Source: Paenibacillus graminis
GTDB lineage: Bacteria; Bacillota; Bacilli; Paenibacillales; Paenibacillaceae
Length of the DNA stretch: 64,000 nt
Reading direction: 5' to 3'
Assembly: GCF_000758705.1 (NCBI RefSeq)
Contig: NZ_CP009287.1
Span: 2,542,001-2,606,000, forward strand
The notes beneath the pieces are model-generated. The model saw only the letters and a program-made list of their open reading frames with translations, did no database searches and was not told where the DNA came from. Every line of letters starts with the position of its first letter. The stretch's first letter is position 1. Position numbers and translations under genes: made by a program. Positions 1 to 8,970 of this stretch are shown here, piece after piece.

Positions 1-565
1 TCCCCTCCACTGCGCAGAGCAGAATCCCGGCAGCCAGCGAAAGGCGGCGGTCTAGCAAACCTTTGCGGTCCTCAGAGAAGTCGGCGATAATCTTCGTGAC
101 GAAGGGATTGAAGTTCTGCCGGAAGGCTGGAATGGTGATGTCTCTCAGCTCTATATTATACTTTTGCGGAATAAGTGTAATGAAACGCCGCAGCAATGCC
201 ATAAAGGTGCTGTCTTCCTTGATCAGCCCGATCTCGTGATCCCGGCTGTCCAGCAGAACCCATTCATCCTTCACAATGGATTTAAGCCCTTTGCGGCGCA
301 GTGCGCCGAGATGTTCACCGGTCTGGGAATCATGCACATCATAGGTGGCGCTGAAATCAATCACATTGCGCGCCTTAATGCGCAGCAGTTCTGTTTCCAT
401 ACCCTCATCGGTGAACAAAGCAATGTCCTCCTTCAGCTTGAAGGCCTTCATTTGGGAATACATAACCAGCTCTTCCGAGCTGTTGTAGATATGCAGCTTG
501 GCTCCCATGATGGAAAATACTTTTTTGCGGATTATGTACTCGGAATAGTTAAATGCGTTGTTCAA
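1..565 (-). CDS. LURP-one-related (YxjI-like) protein, C-terminal part missing
   Basis: The gene runs off the left edge, so only the first 188 codons are visible. A TTG start at 565 fits best because a GGGGGGA ribosome site lies just upstream of it. The protein opens MNNAFNYSEYIIRKKV and continues with short beta-strand-like segments such as GAKLHIYNSS, EDIALFTDEG and ARNVIDFSATYDVHD. This resembles the LURP-one/tubby-like beta-barrel fold of Bacillus YxjI-type proteins, whose biochemical role is unknown. The last visible stretch is hydrophobic (AAGILLCAVEG) and could be a hydrophobic helix. Family assignment is from pattern only. Confidence 0.6.
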   Translation of the reverse strand, partial: MNNAFNYSEYIIRKKVFSIMGAKLHIYNSSEELVMYSQMKAFKLKEDIALFTDEGMETELLRIKARNVIDFSATYDVHDSQTGEHLGALRRKGLKSIVKDEWVLLDSRDHEIGLIKEDSTFMALLRRFITLIPQKYNIELRDITIPAFRQNFNPFVTKIIADFSEDRKGLLDRRLSLAAGILLCAVEG

Positions 566-740
566 TGGAAATCCCCCCCTGAAATGTTTCCATCATCTCA
601 TATCACGGCAGCCCTTTGCTATAAGAAAAAGCTCAGCCCGGCATATTTTTTCCGACTTGTCTCATATTTCAGGCAGCCTGTTCATAGAGTAGAGATATAG
701 AGTCAACTGAACAACCTTGTGGAAGAAGGAGCTGTCTTCA

Positions 741-1028
741 ATGAAAAAAAGAAACAAATTTAAGCATGTCATCTACATGCTGGTGGCACTGGCCATGCTG
801 CTCTACGCGCTGCCGCAGCTGTCTTTTCAGAACGGCCCCGGCTGGGTGTTTGGCTTTGGTGTGGTCTGGTGCATTTTTGCTTTTCTGGTCATTGCTGCGC
901 ATCTGCATTTCATTATCGGCGTGGATGAAGAGAAGCACAAACAGCTGGAAGCCGTCCGCAGACACAAGCTGGAGCAGTGGCAGGGCAAGTGGAATGAAGA
1001 ATCAGCCAGAGCGTCACAGAGATCTTAA
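741..1028 (+). CDS. small two-helix membrane protein
   Basis: A 95-residue protein starting at ATG 741, preceded by AAGGAG nine bases upstream; a TTG at 717 is in frame but has no ribosome site. Residues 8-25 (HVIYMLVALAMLLYALPQ) and about 33-56 (WVFGFGVVWCIFAFLVIAAHLHF) are membrane spans, followed by a charged cytoplasmic tail rich in Lys, Arg and Glu that could form a helix. I do not recognise the family. It sits before ytoI but is separated from it by nearly 390 bases containing a promoter, so it is probably transcribed on its own. Confidence 0.7.
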   Translation: MKKRNKFKHVIYMLVALAMLLYALPQLSFQNGPGWVFGFGVVWCIFAFLVIAAHLHFIIGVDEEKHKQLEAVRRHKLEQWQGKWNEESARASQRS

Positions 1029-1415
1029 AACCGGTGTCTTACATTTTGCATCCTCTAAGTCCGCTAGAAGCAGGCGGGAACGGGGGATTTTTTTCATGTA
1101 ACATACTGAATCTGCTGATTTTTCTATGCCGCAGGGACCGGGAAATCAGAAAACGGAAGAGTAGGATGACAGGGAACCCCCAGGGTGATGTGGAATTAGC
1201 AGACTTAAGATTACCGGTTACTATGATCCAGAATGAAGACTACCGATTTCATGTTTTTTTCATGCTTAAAAAATGAGAGTCTACGAAACAAAGACAATCT
1301 GCCTGCAGGCCCGTTCATCCTGATCAAATTGCCCCGCAAAGCGGTTGTGCTCCTGCATTCGGACCGTGTATAATGGGTACAGAGTAGTACAGATCGGAGC
1401 ATGGGGGTGTAACAG
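1029..1415 (+). promoter_or_regulatory. intergenic region with ytoI promoter
   Basis: No convincing gene lies in these 387 bases; a possible 80-codon frame from 1034 has no ribosome site and no family features. Near the downstream end there is a sigma-A-like promoter: TTGTGC at 1345-1350, an 18-base spacer, and a perfect TATAAT at 1369-1374. Transcription would begin about 1381 and read into ytoI, whose GGGGGTG ribosome site is at 1404-1410. Confidence 0.55.
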
Positions 1416-2750
1416 TTGGAAGGTCAAGGCGATAACATTACCAAGCATGAGCAACTGCTGCAGCACATCGAGAGCCTGAAGGTAGGGAGCAAAATTTCCG
1501 TCCGCAAACTGGCCAGGGAAATGGGGGTCAGCGAGGGCACGGCCTACCGTGCGGTGAAGGAGGCCGAGAATCTCGGCATCGTCATTACGAAGGAGCGCAT
1601 CGGCACGGTCCGGGTGGAGAAGAAACCACGCAACATCTCCGAACAGCTGACCTTTGGTGATGTGGTGGATATCGTAGAGGGGCATGTGCTGGGCGGAGCG
1701 AACGGACTGAACAAGCATCTTCATAAGTATGTCATCGGGGCGATGAAGGTGGACGCCATGATCCGGTATATCGATGCGGACAGCCTGCTGATCGTGGGCA
1801 ACCGCGAGGATGTACACTCGCTTGCGCTGGAGCAGGGGGCAGGTGTGCTGGTGACCGGGGGCTTTGGGACAAGCCGTGAAGTCAAAATGCTGGCGGATGA
1901 ACTGGATCTGCCCGTAATCTCCTCCAGGCATGATACGTTTACTGTGGCTTCGATGATTAACCGGGCGATATTTGACCGGCTGATCAAGAAGAAAATTATG
2001 CTCGTTGAGGATATTGTGGACAGCAAGCCGCGCCTGAACACACTCAAAATTTCGAGTACGGTTGCCGAACTGCGGCAGCTGTCGCTGGACAGCGGGGAGC
2101 AGCGTTTCCCGGTGACGGATGAATGGAACCGGGTCATCGGCATCGTGGGCCGCAGGGACGTGGAGGAGCTGGCCGAAGGCCAGAGCATTGAGAAGGTCAT
2201 GGTCCGCAGCCCGGTTACTGCTGCGCTTCAGACCTCACTGGCCTCGGCGGCGCAGATTATGATGTGGGAAGGGATTGATTTCCTGCCGATCGTTGACCGC
2301 AACCGCAAGCTGGTCGGTTCGCTGACCCGGAGAGAGGTACTGCAAAGCCTGCGGGATGTCAGCAATCAGCCGCAGCTCGGGGAAACCTTTGACCATCTGA
2401 TCTGGAACGGCTTTGCCGATGAGAGGGACGAAGAGGGGAGACTGTTTTTCCATGGCTTCATTACCCCGCAGATGGCGACGGACCTCGGGACCATTTCCGA
2501 AGGCGTATTGTCTACCCTGATGACTCTTTCCGCCTTCAAGGCAGCCAAGGATATCACGGGGAATGATTATGTGCTGGACAATATGTCCACCTATTTCATC
2601 CGTCCGGTACAGATCGAGCACGCTATTATTGTGATGCCGAAGCTGCTGGAAATCAGCCGCCGGACCTGCAAGCTGGAGATCGAAATCAGCCACATGGACA
2701 TTCTGGTCGCCAAAGCGGTGCTGATGCTGCAGTCAATTGACCACGGCTGA
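1416..2750 (+). CDS. ytoI: YtoI-type regulator: HTH, DRTGG, paired CBS and hotdog domains
   Basis: A 444-residue cytoplasmic protein with TTG start. Domains in order: a winged helix-turn-helix at about 12-66 (SVRKLAREMGVSEGTAYRAV), a DRTGG-type domain at about 70-185, two CBS domains at about 190-312 (MVRSPVTAALQTSLASAAQ and IDFLPIVDRNRKLVGSL) and a hotdog thioesterase-like fold at about 330-440. CBS pairs usually bind adenine nucleotides and hotdog folds often act on acyl-CoA, so the protein may couple nucleotide or acyl-CoA status to DNA binding; that is inference. The B. subtilis homolog YtoI lies in the same dnaE-accDA neighbourhood. A convergent terminator follows. Confidence 0.85.
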   Translation: MEGQGDNITKHEQLLQHIESLKVGSKISVRKLAREMGVSEGTAYRAVKEAENLGIVITKERIGTVRVEKKPRNISEQLTFGDVVDIVEGHVLGGANGLNKHLHKYVIGAMKVDAMIRYIDADSLLIVGNREDVHSLALEQGAGVLVTGGFGTSREVKMLADELDLPVISSRHDTFTVASMINRAIFDRLIKKKIMLVEDIVDSKPRLNTLKISSTVAELRQLSLDSGEQRFPVTDEWNRVIGIVGRRDVEELAEGQSIEKVMVRSPVTAALQTSLASAAQIMMWEGIDFLPIVDRNRKLVGSLTRREVLQSLRDVSNQPQLGETFDHLIWNGFADERDEEGRLFFHGFITPQMATDLGTISEGVLSTLMTLSAFKAAKDITGNDYVLDNMSTYFIRPVQIEHAIIVMPKLLEISRRTCKLEIEISHMDILVAKAVLMLQSIDHG

Positions 2751-2863
2751 CGGGGATTCCGGCCGGGAGGCACACCAGTGCGGCAGAAAGCTGCAACCAG
2801 CCGGTGCCGTTCAGCTGCCTCTGGGACATTTTCTAAACGGCACCGCTGCTGTCAAATACCAAT

Positions 2864-2906
2864 AAGACTATCCTGCGCTTCTGTACAAGCCCGGGATAGT
2901 CTTTTT
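2864..2906 (+). terminator. intrinsic terminator after ytoI
   Basis: GACTATCC and GGGATAGTC form the stem around a loop of about 22 bases, followed by TTTTT. It lies between the convergent ytoI and leucine-rich-repeat genes. The complement has a weaker U-tract, so it mainly serves the plus strand. Confidence 0.75.
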
Positions 2907-2919
2907 GCGGTACACCGTA

Positions 2920-3774
2920 TTACAAATATACGATACAGCCGTTGTCCTCCAACTGGTGCAGCCACCCCGGAAGGTTCAGCTTATGATTCCAACGCAGGTC
3001 TAAACGCTCCAGCCCTTTGATTTCCAGCAGGGATTCGGGGATTTCCAGGAGATGGTTGCTTCTTAGATCCAGTTCCAATAAATTTGTCAAACTTCCGATC
3101 CCCTCGGGAAGCACGGACAGCCGGTTATTCCGCAGATTCAGCCTCCGCAGTCTGGTACACTCGCTTAAAGATTCAGGCACCTGAAGCAGTTCATTATCTT
3201 CAGCATCCAGCACGCGGAGCAGCGGCAGTCCGCCAAATATCTCCGGGAGTCCGGAGAGGCGGTTGTTTTTCAAATGAAGCTCTCTAAGATTCCCGAGACC
3301 GCCGAAAGCTTCGGGTAAGCCGGTTAATTGATTGTTCATGATCCGCAGTTCGACCATTCCGGCAAGACCGCCAAGCTCGTCCGGCAATTCCGTCAGTGAA
3401 TTATCGCTGAGATTCAAATATTTCAGCTTCGATAGCTGTCCTATTTCGGGAGGGATGGTATAGAGACGATTGTTGTGGAGATAGAGGTAGTCCTCCAGCT
3501 GTGCCAGCTTTCCGATCTCTGCGGGTACCGATTCGATTTGATTATGGCCGAAGTCTATCATTTTGAGTTTGTGGAGTGCTGTGATTCCGGGTGAAATAGT
3601 ATGCAGCATATTGACCGAGAGATTCAGAATCTCCAGATTATGCATCTGGAGCACCTCTTCAGGGATGCTGCCGAACTGGTTGTCGTAGAGATTCAGTTCT
3701 GTCAATTCATGCAAGGGCTGATCATCCAGATCAGGCATTGCTGCCAGCTTACTGTGGGACCAATCAAGGTTCAC
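2920..3774 (-). CDS. leucine-rich repeat protein
   Basis: A 284-residue protein made almost wholly of about eleven leucine-rich repeats with a 22-24 residue period, for example LRELHLKNNRLSGLPEIFGG and LRRLNLRNNRLSVLPEGIGS. The pattern LxxLxLxxNxLxxLPxxIxx is the bacterial short-repeat type and predicts a curved protein-binding solenoid. GTG at 3774 is chosen because TGGAGGAAACACC precedes it; upstream in-frame codons run into the ytpI gene. There is no signal peptide, anchor or catalytic domain, so it is probably a cytoplasmic interaction scaffold; the partner is unknown. It begins about 50 bases after ytpI and may be cotranscribed with the ytrH-ytrI-ytpI group. Confidence 0.85.
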   Translation of the reverse strand: MNLDWSHSKLAAMPDLDDQPLHELTELNLYDNQFGSIPEEVLQMHNLEILNLSVNMLHTISPGITALHKLKMIDFGHNQIESVPAEIGKLAQLEDYLYLHNNRLYTIPPEIGQLSKLKYLNLSDNSLTELPDELGGLAGMVELRIMNNQLTGLPEAFGGLGNLRELHLKNNRLSGLPEIFGGLPLLRVLDAEDNELLQVPESLSECTRLRRLNLRNNRLSVLPEGIGSLTNLLELDLRSNHLLEIPESLLEIKGLERLDLRWNHKLNLPGWLHQLEDNGCIVYL

Positions 3775-3826
3775 GGTGTTTCCTCCAGTGTATTTAATGT
3801 CGCATATTCTATTCAATGTGTAGTGT

Positions 3827-4141
3827 TCAATGAAGCGGCGTTTCGTTTTTCCGGTTCCGGCTGTAAAATCCATAGCTGCGCAGCCCGGAGAAGATGTTGA
3901 ACGACCCGATCAGCAGGAACACCGCCTCGATGATCACATTCACCGTGGAGCCGCGGAACACAAACATGCAGATCAGGGAGAGCGAGACCAGCATGGCGCC
4001 TAGCAGAATGTTCATGATGGAGCGTTTGGCTCCTTTTTCGAGCGGGTTCTGCGCTCTGCGGGAAGTGTAGCTGTAGACGGCGGCGCCAATCAAACAGGCC
4101 ATCATCAGAACGAACAGCACATACTTGATGAACAGAATCAT
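3827..4141 (-). CDS. ytpI: YtpI-like membrane protein
   Basis: A 104-residue protein with three predicted membrane spans: residues 1-24 (MILFIKYVLFVLMMACLIGAA), about 42-62 (SIMNILLGAMLVSLSLICMFV) and about 66-88 (STVNVIIEAVFLLIGSFNIF). The loop motif NPLEKGAKRSIMNILLGAM resembles Bacillus YtpI, a small protein of unknown function coded in the same neighbourhood. Start ATG 4141 has AAAGGAG upstream. It follows ytrI on the same strand with about 70 bases between, so ytrH-ytrI-ytpI may form one unit. Confidence 0.75.
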   Translation of the reverse strand: MILFIKYVLFVLMMACLIGAAVYSYTSRRAQNPLEKGAKRSIMNILLGAMLVSLSLICMFVFRGSTVNVIIEAVFLLIGSFNIFSGLRSYGFYSRNRKNETPLH

Positions 4142-4210
4142 GGACAGGCAGCTCCTTTATAGCCAATTATTATAAAAAGCCGTGTGCCCACTATTGTACC
4201 ATGATTGTCC

Positions 4211-4714
4211 TCAACTGCGTCTATAGGGGCTGATTTCAACCCAAATTTGCAGCACACCCTCCATAACAAGCATGGTGCGGATCCGGACAGCGTATTCCTT
4301 CTCGCGCACAATGTAGATCTTGCCGTCCAGAAGCAGCCGGGCCAGCTTGCCGTCAGCGTCGATATCGAACATGCTGCGGCCGCGCATCGGCTCCAGGTCT
4401 GTGCTCATTTTGCGGATAATTTCCTTTACGGTTACGGGATCGAGTGCGGCAGCGCCTTCCTTTGCTTTGCTGTCTTCCGTGCGCAGTTTGATTTCCCGGA
4501 TCACGGTAGAGGTATTGTTGTATTTTTTTAGCGTCTGGATATCTTTGCGGTACTGCTCAATCTGGACCCGCAGATCCTGATTGTTCAGCCAGAGCACATT
4601 ATAGCCCATATGAAAAACGGCATTGTACATGATGCTTCCGACCACCATTCCCAGTACAAATATGGCAGAAAGCTGCGAAAACCGGCGGTATTGCCGAAAA
4701 GGAGGAACCCTCAT
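4211..4714 (-). CDS. ytrI: sporulation membrane protein YtrI
   Basis: A 167-residue protein with one N-terminal membrane helix at about 14-35 (FSQLSAIFVLGMVVGSIMYNAVF), then a coiled-coil-like stretch at about 45-70 (LRVQIEQYRKDIQTLKKYNN) and a C-terminal alpha/beta domain exposed on one side of the membrane. This is the architecture of YtrI, which in B. subtilis is coded beside ytrH and is needed for efficient sporulation. ATG 4714 lies only 7 bases after the ytrH stop, with an AAGGGGTGAG ribosome site inside the end of ytrH, which implies cotranscription and probably a joint role in the forespore or mother-cell membrane. Confidence 0.85.
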   Translation of the reverse strand: MRVPPFRQYRRFSQLSAIFVLGMVVGSIMYNAVFHMGYNVLWLNNQDLRVQIEQYRKDIQTLKKYNNTSTVIREIKLRTEDSKAKEGAAALDPVTVKEIIRKMSTDLEPMRGRSMFDIDADGKLARLLLDGKIYIVREKEYAVRIRTMLVMEGVLQIWVEISPYRRS

Positions 4715-4721
4715 GGCCGGC

Positions 4722-5045
4722 TCACCCCTTGCCGCACACCCATTTGACCAGCTCGCTGCCCATATGAGCGCCCAGAAACGCAAAGACTAAATAGAGGATT
4801 TGCTTGATGGCAGGGGAGAGATTGCCGCCCAGCATATTGCTCTCAATGACCCGCATCGGGTCAATGGTTCCCCCGACGGCGGCGGCAAGCGCCCAGATTT
4901 TGATCCGGTCCGCCACATCCAGCATGGTCTGCGTCGGCGGCTGCAGCGAGACTACGGCCCCGATGCCCCCCAGCATGGCGCCTCCCAGCACAATCCCGCA
5001 GGCAATGAAAAAATCGAGGACGGCTTTGCTCAGAAAAACGTTCAT
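4722..5045 (-). CDS. ytrH: sporulation membrane protein YtrH
   Basis: A 107-residue hydrophobic protein beginning MNVFLSKAVLDFFIACGIV, with spans at about 8-32 (DFFIACGIVLGGAMLGGIGAV), 50-65 and 78-100 (PAIKQILYLVFAFLGAHMGS). The sequence matches the YtrH family of sporulation proteins. ATG 5045 follows GGAAAGGAG. It is divergent from dnaE across 144 bases that must hold both promoters. In B. subtilis ytrH is a mother-cell (sigma-E) gene; I could not confirm a sigma-E promoter here. Confidence 0.85.
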   Translation of the reverse strand: MNVFLSKAVLDFFIACGIVLGGAMLGGIGAVVSLQPPTQTMLDVADRIKIWALAAAVGGTIDPMRVIESNMLGGNLSPAIKQILYLVFAFLGAHMGSELVKWVCGKG

Positions 5046-5189
5046 AACAAGGCTCCTTTCCGAACCAGGCCGTTTTGGACTCAGCCTGTCCTTGTGCTCT
5101 TTCTTCATTCTATGGGCGGCTCCCCCTTGAATATGATAAAATAGTTTCATCTTATGTTTTGATTTTGGAACCTGAAGGGAAGTGGGGAT

Positions 5190-8100
5190 ATGAGCCCTTT
5201 CGTGCATTTGCATGTGCACAGCGAATACAGTTTACTGGACGGGGCGGCGCGCATTACTGATCTTGTGCGCCGGGCCGGCGAATACGGCATGACGACGCTT
5301 GCGCTTACGGATCATGGAGTGATGTACGGGGCAATCCCCTTTTATAAAGCATGCATGGCCAGCGGCATCAAGCCGATTATCGGCTGTGAAGCCTATTTGA
5401 CTGCAGGCTCCCGCCGGGAGCGGGGCAGCCGCAAGGATCAGCCCATCTACCATCTGATCCTGCTCGCGAAGAATGAGACCGGATACAGGAATCTGATGCG
5501 CCTGGTGACCATCGGCCATCTGGAGGGCCAGCACTACAAGCCCCGGATCGATATGGAATCCCTGGCTGCGCATGCCGAGGGTATTATCTGCCTCAGCGCC
5601 TGTCTTGGCGGCGAGGTGCCGCAGCATCTGCTTCACGGGCGGGAAGAAGAGGCACGCAAGGCTGCGCTGCGTTATAAGGAGATTTTTGGCGGGGACTTCT
5701 ACCTGGAGCTGCAGGATCACGGCATTCCGGAGCAAAAGCGGGTTAATCCGCAGCTCATCGCCCTCGCCGCCGAATGCGGCATCCCGCTGGTGGCCACGAA
5801 TGATGTCCATTATCTGGCCAAGGAAGATGCCGAGGTCCAGGATGTGCTGATCTGCATTGGCACCGGCAAGACAGTGGATGACGAGGAACGCCTGAAGATT
5901 GGCACAGACCAGCTGTTCCTCAAAAGCGGGGAGCAAATGGCCGCGCTGTTCCCGCATGTGCCCGAGGCTATAGCGAATACGCTGAAGATTGCCGAGAAAT
6001 GCAATCTGGAGCTGACCTTCGGCGAGCATATCCTGCCTGCCTATTCTCCGCTCCCTGAGGGGATGGATGCAGCCGCTTATCTCCGGGAGCTGTGCTGGAG
6101 CGGGCTGGAAGCCCGCTATGCGGATACACCCCGCTGGGCTTCGCCCGACGAGAAGGATGCCGCAGGGAAGCGGCTGGCCTATGAGCTGGGCGTTATCGAG
6201 AGCATGGGGTTCAGCGATTATTTTCTGATCGTCTGGGACTTCATCGCCTTCTGCCACCGGCAGGGCATCGTTACCGGTCCGGGAAGAGGCTCCTCCGCAG
6301 GCAGCTTGACTGCTTACTGCCTGCGGATCACCGATGTGGACCCGTTGAAATATAATCTGCTCTTTGAACGGTTTCTCAATCCTGAACGCATCACGATGCC
6401 GGATATCGACATCGATTTCAGTGATGAACGGCGCGATGAGGTCATCGCCTATGTGGTGGATAAATACGGCAAGCAGCATGTAGCGCAGATCATCACCTTC
6501 GGAACCATGGCCGCGAGAGCGGCAGTGCGGGACGTAGGACGTGTGCTGAATCTGCCTTATAACGAGGTGGACAAAGCGGCGAAGCTCATCCCGGGGCAGC
6601 TCGGCATCAGCATAAGCCGGGCACTGGAGGGCACTCCGGAGCTGAAGGCGCTGTACGACGGCAATCCGAAGATCAAAGGACTGCTCGACATGGCGATGAA
6701 GGTCGAGGGCATGCCCCGCCATGCTTCCACCCACGCGGCAGGTGTCGTGATCTCCAAGGGGCCTCTGACCGATGCTGTGCCGCTGCAGGCGGGCAATGAA
6801 AGCACGGCGCTGACCCAGTATTCCATGGAGCATCTGGAGAGCATCGGACTGCTGAAAATGGATTTTCTCGGACTGCGCACGCTGTCCATTATTGAACGCA
6901 GCATGAACTGGATCACGGAGATGACCGGGAGCACTCCTGATTTCCGCAGCATTCCGGATGATGATCCGCTCACCTATGAAATGCTGGGCGCAGGCGAAAC
7001 TACAGGAGTATTCCAGATGGAGTCCGCAGGCGTACGCCGCATCCTTAAGGATATGAAGCCTTCCGGCTTCGAGGATATCGTATCTGTGGTGGCGCTGTAC
7101 CGTCCGGGTCCGATGGAATTTATTCCTAAATATATTGCAGGCAAACACGGCCAGATCGAAGTGGAGTATCCCCATGCCGATCTGAAGCAGATTCTGGACG
7201 ATACCTATGGCATTATCGTCTATCAGGAGCAGATCATGCAGATCGCCTCGCTGATGGCCGGTTTCTCGCTCGGTGAAGCGGATCTGCTGCGCCGGGCCGT
7301 CTCGAAGAAGAAGCGGGAGACGCTGGACAAGGAACGCGGCCATTTCGTGCAGGGCAGCCTTCAGCAGGGCTACACCGAGACGGATGCCAACGCTGTCTAT
7401 GACATGATCGTGCGGTTCGCCAACTATGGCTTCCCGCGCGCCCATGCGGCGGCTTATGGTGTGCTGGCTTTCCAGACGGCCTATCTCAAGGCCCATTACC
7501 CCGTCCAATTCATGGCAGCCATGCTGACGGCTGTGATGGGCACCCACCGCAAGGTGGCGGAGTATGTGCTGGAATGCCGCCGCAGCGGCATCGGCGTACT
7601 GCCGCCGGATGTCAATGAGAGCGGCGTGCTGTTCACTCCTGTTCCGGGTGAAGGCACAGGAGCCATCCGTTTTGGACTGGCAGCAGTCAAGAATGTCGGG
7701 ACTCTCGCAGTAGAGAACATAATTGAGGTCCGCAAGGAACGCCCGTTTGACAGCCTGCTTGACTTCTGCCGCCGCGTGGATCTCCGTGTCTGCAACAAGC
7801 GGGTGGTGGAGTCTCTGCTGCAGGCTGGTGCCTTCGACCAGCTGCCGGGCCACCGCGCGCAGCTGCTTGCGATGCTGGACGAGACGGTGGATGCCGCGCT
7901 GAAGTGGCGGAAGGAACGCGATGAGCTGCAGATTCAGCTTTTCGATGATCTGATCGAGACACCCAACTGGGAGATCCGCTACCCGGATATCCCAAACTTC
8001 ACGGTTACCCAGCAGCTGGAGCTGGAGCGCGAGCTGCTGGGGCTCTATCTGTCCGGGCATCCGCTTGACGATGCCGCCGCGCTGCTGGAGGAGCCGGGCA

Positions 8101-8897
8101 TCCAGCGGCTCATGGACCTGGGCGAAGCGGCGGATGAGAGCCAGACCGTGACCGCGGGCATGGTCGTGTCTGTGAAGGAGATTACGACGAAGGCCGGGAA
8201 GGCAATGGCCTTCGTCGAATGGGAAGACCAGATTGAGCGCTGCGAGGTGGTACTCTTCCCCGAGGTCTGGAAACGCAGCCGCACCCAGATCGTGAAGGGT
8301 GCGCTGCTGGCCCTGCGCGCCAAGGTGCAGCAGGAGGATGAGGGCTTCAAGCTGCTGGCCGAAGAGGTCGCGCCGCTTGGCGCGGACGCGCTCCGCGGCC
8401 TGCTGCAGCGCCGCAGCGCAGCCGCCGCCCGGGCCGGCGGACCGGGCCGGGCTGCTCCAGCCGGAGCCGCCGGCACCGGCGCCTCCCGCAGCGGCGCAGC
8501 CGGCGGAGCTGCTGCGCCTGCCTCTGCGCCGCGCGCTGCTGCGCACGCAGCCGCGCCAGCGCCGGAGGCGGCGCGGGCAACCGCCCCGCGCCCGGCCCAG
8601 GGAACCGGCGGCCAGCCTGGCCAGGCCGCCGCAGAAGCTGCTGCCCGGGACTCCGGGGCAGCGGACAGCGGGCAGCGTGTCTTCATCAAGATCACGCCGT
8701 CCGCCGAGAATCCGGCGCTGTTGTCCCGCCTGCAGGCGCTGCTGCAGCGCCATCCCGGCCCTGCCGCCACATTGCTGTTCTATGAGCGGAACCAGAAGCT
8801 GCTGGCGCTTAGCGACGGCTACCGGATCAAGCCCTCGGAGGAACTGGTCACAGCCATTGAGGCTATGCTGGGAAACGGAACGGTAAGAATAAAATAA
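5190..8897 (+). CDS. dnaE: DNA polymerase III subunit alpha (DnaE)
   Basis: The replicative polymerase catalytic subunit, 1235 residues, longer than the roughly 1110-1170 usual for DnaE. In order: PHP domain (HVHSEYSLLDG near the N-terminus), polymerase palm with GPGRGSSAGSL and the catalytic acidic motif PDIDIDFSDERRDEV near residue 410, fingers and thumb with YQEQIMQIASLMAGF near 680, helix-hairpin-helix region, then an OB fold at about 980-1070. Residues 1071-1160 are an Ala/Gly/Pro/Arg low-complexity stretch of extreme GC content, followed by a conserved-looking tail that begins RVFIKITPS. ATG 5190 has a GTGGGGAT ribosome site. In Bacillus this type (DnaE) extends RNA primers before PolC takes over. 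Confidence 0.97.
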   Translation: MSPFVHLHVHSEYSLLDGAARITDLVRRAGEYGMTTLALTDHGVMYGAIPFYKACMASGIKPIIGCEAYLTAGSRRERGSRKDQPIYHLILLAKNETGYRNLMRLVTIGHLEGQHYKPRIDMESLAAHAEGIICLSACLGGEVPQHLLHGREEEARKAALRYKEIFGGDFYLELQDHGIPEQKRVNPQLIALAAECGIPLVATNDVHYLAKEDAEVQDVLICIGTGKTVDDEERLKIGTDQLFLKSGEQMAALFPHVPEAIANTLKIAEKCNLELTFGEHILPAYSPLPEGMDAAAYLRELCWSGLEARYADTPRWASPDEKDAAGKRLAYELGVIESMGFSDYFLIVWDFIAFCHRQGIVTGPGRGSSAGSLTAYCLRITDVDPLKYNLLFERFLNPERITMPDIDIDFSDERRDEVIAYVVDKYGKQHVAQIITFGTMAARAAVRDVGRVLNLPYNEVDKAAKLIPGQLGISISRALEGTPELKALYDGNPKIKGLLDMAMKVEGMPRHASTHAAGVVISKGPLTDAVPLQAGNESTALTQYSMEHLESIGLLKMDFLGLRTLSIIERSMNWITEMTGSTPDFRSIPDDDPLTYEMLGAGETTGVFQMESAGVRRILKDMKPSGFEDIVSVVALYRPGPMEFIPKYIAGKHGQIEVEYPHADLKQILDDTYGIIVYQEQIMQIASLMAGFSLGEADLLRRAVSKKKRETLDKERGHFVQGSLQQGYTETDANAVYDMIVRFANYGFPRAHAAAYGVLAFQTAYLKAHYPVQFMAAMLTAVMGTHRKVAEYVLECRRSGIGVLPPDVNESGVLFTPVPGEGTGAIRFGLAAVKNVGTLAVENIIEVRKERPFDSLLDFCRRVDLRVCNKRVVESLLQAGAFDQLPGHRAQLLAMLDETVDAALKWRKERDELQIQLFDDLIETPNWEIRYPDIPNFTVTQQLELERELLGLYLSGHPLDDAAALLEEPGIQRLMDLGEAADESQTVTAGMVVSVKEITTKAGKAMAFVEWEDQIERCEVVLFPEVWKRSRTQIVKGALLALRAKVQQEDEGFKLLAEEVAPLGADALRGLLQRRSAAAARAGGPGRAAPAGAAGTGASRSGAAGGAAAPASAPRAAAHAAAPAPEAARATAPRPAQGTGGQPGQAAAEAAARDSGAADSGQRVFIKITPSAENPALLSRLQALLQRHPGPAATLLFYERNQKLLALSDGYRIKPSEELVTAIEAMLGNGTVRIK

Positions 8898-8970
8898 GAA
8901 CATTTCCGCCCTTTTCCGCATACATTAGGAAACCACAGGGCAAGGCCCGTGCGGAAAGGGGAATTCCATC

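Noticed and set aside
1034..1276. Possible 80-codon gene before ytoI
   Set aside because: No ribosome site, cysteine- and leucine-rich random-like product, and it is followed by a promoter.
5232..8921. A 1229-codon open frame on the minus strand opposite dnaE
   Set aside because: It is the antisense image of a high-GC gene; no ribosome site and no family features.
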